The notes beneath the pieces are model-generated. The model was not told the DNA's origin. It saw nothing but the letters and a program-made list of their open reading frames with translations, and searched no databases. A DNA stretch of 64,000 nt from Diprion similis. Lineage: Eukaryota > Arthropoda > Insecta > Hymenoptera > Diprionidae. Positions 25,131 through 37,500 of the stretch are shown piece after piece. Each line of letters opens with the position of its first letter. Within the stretch, counting starts at the first letter, position 1. The stretch is from assembly GCF_021155765.1 (NCBI RefSeq), contig NC_060106.1:18316031-18380030 (forward strand), read 5' to 3'. A program made the position numbers and the translations under genes.

Positions 25131-25538
25131 ATTTTCGCGCGTATTCTCCGTAGTTTTAAACAACTGACGAGAGATGGCGGCACTGGTACGTTCGCATGTC
25201 TCGAAAAGTGTTTAATTTGACGGGTGGCGCTGCTGTCGCGAGTAATGTTGCGAATCGTGTCGAAACGTCAAAATGTGGCGAAGCTAGTGAAAACAGACCG
25301 ACGATTAATGGTAAATTAAAGCAATAAAGCGCAATAAAAATACCCCGGAGTTAAATCAGTACTTAAAATAAATTAAACTTCTAAAATCTGAAAATAACGA
25401 CGCATCCTGCGTCGAGGTGAAAAAACTGGAATACAAAGCGTGATTAGTTTGAGGTTATGTCCGTGTGGATTGGCGAGAAATCGTGTTAAAAATTCATCAG
25501 TTGAAACACACATTGCCAAGGGCAATTGGAAATAGACA
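25130..25538 (+). promoter_or_regulatory. Probable distal promoter and 5' UTR of the EFCAB14-like gene
   Basis: A locally CpG-richer stretch (for example GGTGGCGCTGCTGTCGCGAG at about 25222) stands out from the AT-rich flanks and lies directly upstream of the distal start codon at 25539. No TATA box is obvious, which would fit a housekeeping-type promoter. The exact start site cannot be read from the sequence. Confidence 0.35.
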
Positions 25539-28500
25539 ATGACTCTGCCCGTAATGGCGGTAAAAAATAACAAGGAGACTATTAATCTACTCGACTTGAC
25601 GACCGACAGCGAATCCTCGATTTCGGACATCGTATTAACACCTAGAAAGAAGAAGGTCAAGAGGTGAGTATTTCCGAATATATTTGAATTCTAAAAAATC
25701 TGGACATCGTCACGGAAGAAAGATATCAGTGATGCAATGGGTGCCTTAAATCTTGACCCAGATTCACGTGCCGCCCACACATGTAACGTAAACAAAGGAA
25801 CATAACCTATATTTTACACTGTTTATAAAATCTGCGTACATGCAAATTATTGGAAGATAAGCAAGTGACGTGAAGTTGCACTTGAGTCTTCGCTGCAAAT
25901 ATTAAAGTGACGCAGTTTTTACAAACGTATCGATTCAACTTATCTACTTTACTCGCAGCTATAAGTGATTTTTTAAAAACTGTTGTAACGAAAGTCACTG
26001 TTGAAATTTAGAATAGTAATATTTGACCTTGAAGTTTGAGCACGATTCATAAAGTACCATAAAGCAAGAGTTTGAACAGTCGAATATCTTCGCCAGGAAA
26101 ATTCCCCCCTTTTAATCGATCAAAGTAATTGCTGTAGGCTGAAAATATTTCCATCGGAATTAAGTATCCTTGGTAAAATTATTGTCTTTTCTTTCTTAAA
26201 GGCGTTACAGGTCAGGTGTTTCCTCGAGAGACAATGATGCAAGTTCGTGTGGCTGTGGAAGGTCGCAAACCAGAGTAGCCGCCCTGTGGTTAGCAGCTAT
26301 TTTGATAACATTTTGGCTATTGGCTTTATCTTGGCTCGCTGCGATACTGCACAACGATATTCAGAATATGTACGCCAGCGTCAGATCAGGTTGGTATCAA
26401 AATCTTTTAACATTTATTATCCTCAAACAAGAACGAAGCTTTATTTTATTATTATCGTTCATTGATATTTTCTCCACCCATTCGATCCCATCTAAAAATG
26501 AATTTATATACCTGTTAATCCGATCGTTTCCATATTTGCAAATGATTGTTAATCTTAAGAAAAAATTTTATATTAGAAATTATATTTCGTCTTCTAATGT
26601 ATCGACGAATTTGCCAAATTTTTCGAATTTTAGTGCGACATTTTTTTTCTTTCATAATTGCACACAAATTTTATTCGCTCTCGTCACGTGCCGCAGAATT
26701 GCGTTTCACAATTGCTCGATGTTTACGCTGGTCACACTTTCTGTGGACCGCCGCCGTGTTAAGTAACAACCCATATTTGGTGGTTACTGGTTATTATAAG
26801 TGTTCTTTACAAGTATTACGTATGTGTGCGTACAGGTAACCGGCTTATGCATCAGTAAGTAGCCAAACGTACGAACAGCAGTTGCTTGCTCATTTTGCGG
26901 CCGGGATTATTTAATTGTTACATCTACCGTCGCAAAAATGCAATTAGCGGAAGCAAAAAGAAAAAAAAAAAATTGTACAAATTTCAAATATTAATTTTGG
27001 TGCCCCATTTTTTTTTTTTTTTTTTTTTTAACATTCACAAGTGAGTACGAAAATCAATTCGCAAATATCTCAAATTCTTTTCAAATATCATTTCTGATTC
27101 TTGTATTTATTCCTTTGTACTTGAAAAATTACAATCTTTCAAGTTAACAATAAGGAAATATAAAATAGCACAAAATAATCGATTATTCAAATGTTTTTAT
27201 ACATTTTTTAAACGGTCGACTCATAATAGTCGTAAAGGATTTAATCGAAACGAAAAAATATCGTATCTATATTCAAATTGATAAATATTACAATAAAGAA
27301 AAGAAAAGTGCTTAATGTTTGAAGTCTTTGCTACAGGTACGATGATAATTGGTGCCGGTGAAGGTAATTAACGAGTAATTAGCTTCGCATGTGACTTTGA
27401 AGTTATAATTTCGTACGGAAATCACTTTAACAAGTTATAATAAGGCTTTCCACGTGAATGAGATTTGTGAAAAACAAAGTTTGGATTGATTTTTAATTCA
27501 AAATATTCAGTATTTCACGCGATACGTAGTTGAAGCATAATTACACAGGCCTACGAAATGGAACTTTTAATATCTCCTTAAAATAATAATCCTTTTTTTA
27601 GGTACTTAGGTATGTTGAATTGAAATAGCATATCGAGATTTTTTTTTACAGCATATCGAGATTTATTTTTATGCAATATATACATATTTACCGAGTTTTG
27701 AACAATTTTTACGAAAGAATAGAATATAACGAATATAAAATTGAATGTTTAGTTATAAAATGAACAGCGTTAGTTTTCAACAAACTTACGAGACTAGATA
27801 AATCAAAAAGACTTATGACACGTTTTTCTACTTCATTCAAAACTCCTGTTCAATTTTTTTTATCGTCTACTTACGTAGCTGCAAATGTGCTTAAAATCAC
27901 CATAAACAACAACTAGTGAGAGTATATGAATATTTAAATATCAACACTGCCATCAATACATATATAGTTAACACAGAAACTGGAATTTAAGTCTAGAAAT
28001 ACTCAGAAAACAGAAAAAAAAATTTCTCAGAAAATTTACGTGGTAGAATTTTTTTTATATATTTTTTTCATAGATTCATACGTAATACTTATAGAAATTA
28101 CTACTCAGTTTTATCAGGGAAAACCCATCGCAGGCCTGTTTATTTACATCCAGACTATGGATACCGCCGTGAAGAAATCTTATCAGAGAAGCTGAAATCT
28201 TTTCTTTATTTTTTACATTTTTTCTCTCACCTCGTCTCTGCAATCAATTCCTGTCAACAGTGATATTTGCGTTTCGCACAAATCTCCCGCAATTATCCAT
28301 ATCCGTAGCTTTTTTGTAACCCGGATGTGAAATAAAATTCTCCAACACAACGTAAAATTGTGTGATTTGTGGGGAATTGAGTGGGGGGGGGGGGGGGGGG
28401 GGGGATATGGTGACGTTTGCGGAAACTGCTATATTTAAGCCCGCGAGTTCTGAGATTTGAAAATAAAAGGAAAAGAAAGAGAAAGAAATTGAAGCATAAA

Positions 28501-31500
28501 TACGTAAAAATTAATCGAAAAATAATCCTAAATTGAATGGGAAAGTGGAATAAAACGAGAAAATGAATGGAAGGAATGATATTGAAACAGTTTGGATTCA
28601 CTTCACATGCCTTTCGGTAATACGTCTAGCTGTCTTCAAATATTTAGGTATAATGTAGACTCCAAGGCCCTCAGGGCACAGCTGTGATTCATTGGAGGCG
28701 TTTTTATAGATTTATCGAGGCGAAAAACGTCGCTTCGAATTGAGGTAAAAATTGGCTTACTCTGCAAATTGCTTAGAATGAGTTTCCCTCACTACGATAT
28801 CGGTTGCTTCGTATTTACCTACTATTTTAAGTACCTACTTGTGTGATTTCATGCACACAAAAATAATTTTCCATAATAAAATCTATTCATTTGAGACAAA
28901 ATTTTATTCGTTCAAAACAGAGGGTTCATGGTAGCCATTGGTCAGGGAAAACCATTAATTTGTCAATTTTTCAATCAGCCAGGGACTAATGGAGAATGGC
29001 GATAACGAAATGAGAACGAATAAAGCTTCTGTCGTAAAAGAGCAATATTCTACGAATAATTTATCTCCATGTGTTCGCTTCCATGACCGTGAAACAGACC
29101 ATAAAAATATTTCTGACTACCAATCAATCTTTTCAATTATAGAGGTAAGCTTACAAGCTATTTTACATCCATTTTTTTGTGTATTTAGAGACATTTTCAA
29201 TATATTTCCATGCCGTTATTTTTTTTTTTTTGCTACTTCTGATAATATACTAATTGGTTTTCAATATTTGAAAGTAATTATTGCGATATAATGTAAATTA
29301 TTATTGTCAGAAACAAATTAATTGAAAAAAATCATGAAAATTTAAAAAAATAATTCATTTCTGAGAAAGTTAGTTAAAGTTATACGTACACATGTTTTAC
29401 GTCAATTATAAGTTTTCGGTTTCATCGCTGATTACAAATCTGAAATCAGATTTTGAAAATTCAGTATAGCGAATCCAATCAGCGACCCCGAAAACCCATG
29501 CATAAAGTTTCTTGACCGTATTCGATGAAATTTGAAATTCTCGTCCGCCGTATTAGATCCGTCATCTCAAGTTTTTGATTTTTAATTTCATATTCGTAAA
29601 CAGCGACCTCAAAAATCATAAAACATTATCTTGTTATAAAAGTTGACTCATCACAATAACGTGTGCTTAAAGGGTAAATTCTGAGCTTCATTCGTTAGTT
29701 CCACTTAATAAAAAAAAAAGCAAAAAAAAAAAAGAAAAATTCTAACTCGGTGGGATAAGTCAGGAAATTTGTTCGAGTATAAACGTTTCAGCGGAACAAA
29801 TATCAGGAAATCCTTCGTGTTGCGATAAGAAAAAAATTAAAATGAACTAAAAACCAAGAGTTCCGGAATAGACGAAATACGAAGGTACGAAAGCACCCGA
29901 AATTTCGGCTCGTCGGCGTTCCTGCATGCGCGAATCGATGGAGAGACGCGCGTCGAATTGCGTTTATTCGCGTTTGCGCGGACCGGCTGGCCGGAATTGT
30001 GCAAATTCGTGCATCGCTGGGGGCGAGAAAATCAGCCCTTCGCACCCCTTTGAACACTCGATAGAATCCCGCACCTTCGCTAAATTCAGTTTCCGTTCTC
30101 CGATGAGCGAGACTCACCGGATTCGCCTTCGATGACGAACTGTCATGCATCCCACATGCGTGTCCCTGTTTCTATGTGTGCGCGTGTGTTCGGATACTTT
30201 GTACAGTGACAAGGGTGATCAGTCAGTGCGGGTGGTTCTAACAGCAGCTTTCTCCTCTCTTTGCGCCAGTATTTCTCACCGAATACACGATATATAGTCA
30301 AGTTTGCTGGTGATTTCAATTTTTCTTCTTCTTTTCTTTTCGTCCCTTTTATTGAGGTTTTTTTTTTTTCGTTGTTGTTGTTGTGTTGTTGTTGTTTTTT
30401 TTTTTTCTTTAATATACGCGTGCGCTGCGAAAAATTTCGCGAGAAAAGTGTGGGAATATAAAAAGGAAAGCTTGTCGTGTAATTTGTGGGTTTGTAGGCT
30501 ATACTTTCGAATCGCTAATTTTACTATTGCGATTGTAATTTGAATTGTTATTATTTATTTCTTTCGCAAAAGAAATATCGCTGTGTAAAATATATATGTA
30601 CATATATTTTGTTTTGTCCTTGTGTACAAATTATTTGCAGTTGAACAATATTTAATTTTTATTCGAACAGATTTCTTTCTTTACCGTGAAGTTGCGATAT
30701 TTGCGATAAAGAATTTAAGATGAAAGTATATATCGATATTCGGAAATAATTTGGAAAATCTAACGATATGCATGGAATTCGCAGGGAATTTTGTAAATGG
30801 AAAAATTTGACGAATTTCAGAGGTTTCACTTCCGTTATCTTATTTATTAAAGATTGATAGACGAAAATTTGAATCGAAATTATATTGAATAAAATTCTCA
30901 CGCGAATATTTTTTTTTATCTATAAGTTACGTATATAATTGAAAAATCGCGTGGGTATGAATAATTGAACTAATTGAACGTTGACACTGTACAACTTCAA
31001 TTTATACTTACCAATTTCTACAATTCAAATCTTATCGTTAGCTGTATATCGTTTGCTCGCCTATCGCTCCGATAAAAACAAAAGAAAAAGAAAAACAAAG
31101 TGAATAAGTGTTGTATACTACATACGTACGACACACTTGAATTATCGTGACATGTGATTCTCGGTTCTTTTATATTTACGGTATTAACCTTCGCACTCGT
31201 TCAATATAATACCTATAATACCCGTAAACTTGTATTCAAATGTTGTTCCAACTTAATCTCCAAGTTGCTCGTGTTCTGTTTTCAAAATTTACATTCACGA
31301 GGCTTAGGATTATACTCACGCATATGTAATACATTCTATACACAGCAGGGACAGGTAACAAGGCGTGTCGTGCCATGCAGCCTGTAATCAAGCGATTAGA
31401 TTGATAATTAAGGAGTTGTTAAGACCTGCCGGAGGTTTTTCTTATTTTTTTAAGGAGTCTTAAAATTGCGTTTTTTTTAGCTTCCTTTTCTTTCTTCTTT

Positions 31501-34500
31501 GAGTGACGCGAGGATGACGGTATACATACTCGGTATTTAACTTAGGCAAAGACACGTTATCGTAAAAAAAGAAGAAGAAGAAGAAGAAGAAGACAAAGAA
31601 AAAGAGATAAAAAGGCAGGCTCTACCGTTTGGTCTTCCGTGAACGCGTTTCATTGCGGATATACGTTTTTGCAACAGGAAATCCAGGCGACAGCGGTTAC
31701 TATTATTCTTGAAATTTCAAGCAAAATCTGATGCTAGTTAATATTCACTGCCAATACCACATTTCCTGCTTATTTCTACATTCAATCTGTTTGTTTAGTT
31801 TAGTTTTATATTTTTTTCAATTTTTCGTAGTATCAACATCAAGTTATCAATAATTACAAGAAAATATCGTACGAATGATCAGATTGTTAAATTTTCTCCC
31901 CGTCACAGCTAGAAAACTAGTTTTCATTTTTTACCGGGAAGAAGTGTGTTTTTCTTTGGTTACATGGTAAAATAGAAAAACAAGAAATTTCGCTTGAATT
32001 TATAAAAAATTAATTCATCTAATACAAAATCAAAGTACTCTTAAGATAATTTTTGTTTACTCTTTTAAGTTTAAAATACTTCCGTTGCATGTTACGATAA
32101 TTTTTCTGCGCACACAATTTTTCCGCACGATCTGAAATCGCTTGTTGGCTAATCAGAGCCGTTTCAACGTCACGTTCTGCTCTCACCTGCACTTATCATT
32201 GTACGTATCTACGTAAGAAAAACGTGTTGAGTTATTAGAATGTTGTTGTGTATCGCTGCATAAACTCGTGTAATATCGCGATTAATACGTCGAGTAGAAT
32301 TATGTTTATAACCAAACGGTAAATACAATCGTTTTTGCGAATCACTGTGCTGTGTCAAATCTTCGATATCGTTATTACTGTGCTGAAATTCTTGCTTCCC
32401 AAGACTTGGATAATACGAACGAATTAAATAAAAAAAAAAAAAAAAATTAACTACCAAAATAAATATATTCTGCACACTCGACCGAAATAATTTTCGTTAT
32501 TATGTTCTCTTTCATACAATTCATGTTATGTGTGTTGAACCGATATAAATGGAAAAAAATGTGAGAAAAAAAATCGTTTTAACTAACCCACTTTTTATTC
32601 GACGTGACTCACTCACCAGGCTATTGCTGCTGCTTTTCTAAAGTTCTCTGTACCTTGTATTATATCAGTATATGTAACGTATGTATGTACATATAGATAT
32701 TCGTCATCGGCATCGCGTATTTACTCTTGTTTTGTACTCTTCATATGTTCTGCTTATCTGAAGCCACGCCTTCAACATTTTAAATTCAGATTTCTAATAT
32801 CTTTTTCATCTGTGATTTATCTTCGTATAAATTTATCGATTCGCGCAGAGAGTCAATGTGAAAAAAATATTCTTTCATTTTGCGTTCAGTTAATTTTTAT
32901 TTTCTTTCAATAAATTAGTGAGGAAAATTTTCTAATAATTTTAATTAAATTTTTCCAGAAAGAGCAATCCAACCTCATTCCTTCACGTCACCTTATACTC
33001 ACACCTAAATCTATATCGATCTATGCTTATGTAAAGTAAATCAATGAACATTGGGCGTGGCGGTAACAATTTATTAGCTCGAAGGCAGCAGCTTATACCT
33101 TCATCCGTAAGTCTTATTGCCAGTTCCATTAAATCCCACGTTCGCCAATATTGGCACCGATTTCCAGCAAACAATCATTCATAACGATGGTCGAATCGTG
33201 TAATAAAGATTCCACCACACATGTTGCGGAAACAGAGATTAACTTTATACTGATAAAATATGTTTTAGTAAAACAAACAAATCGTTGTATTTCAATTGTT
33301 TTTTTCTTCATGTGATATCAGTTTGAAAATCTTACGAGATCCAACGATTATACTTATTCCAGTTGAGTTTACTGTCGTTTGAAACGTGCCAAAAGTTTGC
33401 TTCCAAAAATTTTTTCGTAATATCCAAAATACAAAATTTAATACCACGCAGAAATCTTTCATTTCTCAACCGACTTGACACGTAAATTTTTTTTTTTTTC
33501 TCTGAAGAATTAGCGATCCTAAAATCGACAATAATTTCATCATTTCAATACAAATCGCATCAATCTATCTCTGATCATGAACAAAAAACTGCACTTTCTC
33601 TCGTTTGAATCCCAAAAATATTTCTCACAATTTTTTCCAAAAATAATTGTACAGCGGGACTGAAAATTAATTGTAAGCATGTATTGAAAATTTTTCAATT
33701 TATCAAATCGTAGATTAGATAGGTAATTATTAGTAATTATTCATTTCATTCAAATTTTGTCCTCCTTTTCATTTTCGTCTTCATCTTCTTCTTCTTCTTT
33801 TTTCTCCTCGGCATTTTTGTTTTCACGACGTTTCACTCGTCGCGGTTTTTAATTACTGTACGTATACCTGTACGTACACCCACACCTGACATTGCGTTAT
33901 ATCTGTACTGTTCGCAAGGCTGCGACGTCCGTCTTCTTCTCCCACACCGGCTGGACTCGTCGTTTCAGAACGATTGATAAGAGCTCAACTGCTTCGCTCG
34001 ATACAAGTTACATTATTCCCGCAGTATCACGCGAGAGCTCGCTGCATGAAGCTCGGAAATATAAAGTGCCTATATATACCTGCATAAGCGTGAAGATGAT
34101 CTCGTAATTTTTATTTTCAAAATTTAAACCGCATTGTGACTTGTCGCATGGCGCATAAACTCCGGATCTATAACAACCACAGTGCGTCGTAGTGATTGCC
34201 CTGATCTATCGATCGATCTGTCGATTGCATCAAGCGCTAAATTGATCCGCTAATATCGGTCTTCCAAATCTCACGGTATAAGTGAATAGCAAATAAGAAA
34301 ACAAACAAACTCGCCTTACAAAAGTGTCTCGATCATATTTCACGAGGGAGAAAAAAAGTTTCCTTACGTATAATAACTGGCAGTTATTGCAGTTCTTATA
34401 CACTATATGCGATAGTAATTTTGCTCGATAATAGTAACAGTAATAAAAATAATAATCGTAATCTCTGTGAAATAAAATTTTTTTTTAAGGACTTACAACT

Positions 34501-37500
34501 TACAGTTTTATTATTACGTTGCAGTTTTTACATCATTTAATTTTTCGTAGGATTCATTTTTGAGGCGCACTTGACTTGACTTAGGTTGCGTTTTTTTTCT
34601 GTATAAAACAAACGATAAACCGCGGTTGCGGCCTTGATTAAAATTTCCCGATAAATTGGAGATAGTCTATCGATAATGTATAGCTGACGTTGATCCCAGT
34701 ACATTGTTATAGGTGTGGTTCATTTTTTCGTCTATCGCATCGCACCGTGCGATCCATCGATCCCCACGACTATACAAACGACGAATATTAATGTACCTCA
34801 CACCGCTGAAAAATTTAGACAATGCTGCTCGAGAACCTTGAGGGGAAATTCAGGTGTGCGTGTGTGTACATATTGAGGAATACGTACACAGGTAGAAAAA
34901 AAATGTCCCAGCAAGTCCATTAAAATTTTTGAGTTAATTTAACCATTTTTTAATGAATTACCAAGTGAAAAAAAACAAATTGAAAATTACAAGTTGATAG
35001 TTTATGTGACGATTTAAATTTTAGAACCACAAAAATTTGTTTAATATTCTAATAGAAATGTAAAAAATAACACAAATATAAAGTGGAATTTTGAACACGT
35101 TTGTTGATCGATTAATGACCGGGTCTGCAGGCTGAAGGATGAAATAACGATTTGCTTGTATGACGTTTAGGTATATAATATTTAAGGGGAATACGCAACT
35201 CGTGTATATGGACGAATAACATTTCGGCGAGGCTTTTTTCGCTATTCATTCGTTTTCGTTCTTGTCGTCGCAAGTTATTTTACTGCGTGCAATTAAGTTG
35301 GATCGTCTGCACGCATCCTGCAATACGTTATAATTTTTTTAATTTCCTTTGTTTGGTCAAGTGTGTCGCGATGTATTATTGAATATTAAACTGACGATAT
35401 CACGTGGTATTCTGTGTACATACGGATCGGCTTTGTCGAAACCTGCAATCCGCCTAATATCGTCGAATTAAGTGTATTTTAAAATTGTCAAGCAAAAACG
35501 ATGTTTTGGAAATCCGATCGTACAATGAAACGATGATAAACGTTTTTCATTCAAATCGATGTATTCACAAAACTTACGTGGTTCTGAATTTACTTGTCGA
35601 CGGTTCTAGATAATTATCATTTTTAAAATATAGTGAAAGAGAAATCATAAAATTAAATTTTATCGCACAGATTGATAGTCAGTACAAACAATATTGACCA
35701 AATTATAGTCGGACCGGATATACACAGACCTACTGATAACGGAAATGTGAAATCAGATTTCCGTAAATTCAAATTCTGGCTATTATTTGAAAATGTAGGC
35801 TGGTTCATTCGTACAAATGTACGAATAGCACAGCACCTAAGGCTTGTAAATAGGCGTACCATAGTTTATTATCACCTTTGTGTATATATACGTGTCAAGA
35901 GTAAATATGTTTTCACAGAGTTCCACGTTATACTCAATTATCTCTTAGATAAAAATAATAACTTGTTCCTTTCATATCTTAAATTATACGAAGTTAATGC
36001 GAAATTTTTACGATTTTTCATTGTTCTCGTAAGAGGGTAAAAACTGATTATTTTTTTTCTTTGATTCCATTTACATGTACTCTGTATCACACAAAATTTT
36101 ATTTCCCATAATACCTATGTTATACAATCAATAACGAAACATATGAGATAAGTTTTTACCCTCATCTTATAATATTTTGTCGACAATAAATGTTTAGTTT
36201 TTTCTTTTTTCCTCTCTTTCTTTGCTTTGCATTCCTCGTCGTTGATTTCAATATCATTCGAATGAAAATATTTGATTCATTACAGTTGAACTGTACATAT
36301 GATAACGAGGATAAAGAAATTTAAAAAAAAAAGCATAAACGTGGAATTCAAGCTCGCATATAACATAACACATTATTTTCCAACGAGTAAAACTGTGAGT
36401 ATTTATTCAAATGATAAATATTATAAATATATGTGTAAAAATTTGACAGTGTACGTCCATTGATGACGAAAAACTAATTTTGAAAACTCGCGGTGTTTAA
36501 TACTCGAAAAGAAAAGAAAAGAAGAACAGGGAAAACTCGTGGGTGAAATTTGTTCCGAAGTCTAGCTGCGGCAAATGCGGCAGACTTCTTCCTGGTCTCG
36601 AAAAAGACGGAGGTGATAGTTGTGGAAAGAACCTTGTTAGTTAAATAAATAGTGTAAAGTGGGTGCCCAGGATAATACCGAAGGCGACAGTGTCGTCCTC
36701 CTTGAAATGGACTCCGTAGCTGTGACGGTGCCACTTCGACCACCGACGAAAAAGATGAAGAAACGCAAGGAGCTCGATGCTTTGGCTGCTCCACACGCCA
36801 TCACAAGGCGAAATTCTGGCAAACGCAGCTCCCAGGTAATACAGCAAATCAGCAAGGTTTTTTGCTTGTTTATTCGGTCATTGAACGGGGGTGAGGATGT
36901 AGAAGGATCTGAAAATAGAGGGACAAATGTCAGATTTTCAAAGCTAAAGTGTTACTGAGTCGTTACAATGAATAAGAGCACAGCAAGCCACAAAACAGTG
37001 GTCCTAGAAATGTCCTTGAATTTTGCTTGTTCTTCAAAAGTCGTAGAAACTATCCTCAAATTTTCCTAGTATCCTGGAAATATTCTATTTTCAATGTCCT
37101 GGAAACGTCCTGGAATTGTCCTTGAATTCGTTACGGATTTTTTACTGGACACCATGAGTCACAGATAGTATCTTTCGAAATTTTGGGGAGTGAAAAGTCA
37201 CTCCTTTCGCGTTGAAGTCGAACCGCTATGACAGGAGTGAGATTTTATCTGAGAAAATTTGGGTGTTCTTTGATTTTTTTAAAACAAGAAAGAAAAAAAA
37301 TTTCCAATTTTTTTTTACAACTTTTCGCACAATCTAGAGAGCACTTTAATTTTTCAAATATTTTTTTTTAGGTTTCTATCTACATATCTCACTCTTTTTT
37401 GGAACGGCTCAGTTTTTATTTCGTCATATTTAGAGAGCAGGTTCCTGACTACGTTTCGATTTTGTATGTTTTGAAATTCTGCAGGATAGATTTTCGCTCT

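Larger units (their letters stand above)
26390..36400 (+). other. Large intron of the distal isoform; 5' flank of the proximal promoter
   Basis: AT-rich sequence with many homopolymer runs and no supportable exon. It contains a T22 run (27008-27029), a G22 run (28383-28404), a GAA microsatellite (31571-31593) and an isolated CpG-rich patch at about 29910-30150. Open frames on both strands are short and unlike known proteins. Confidence 0.45.

Noticed and set aside
29803-30150. Opposed open frames (115 and 69 codons) in the CpG-rich patch
   Set aside because: Arginine/serine-rich translations on both strands are what CpG-rich DNA yields; no splice structure or similarity supports them.
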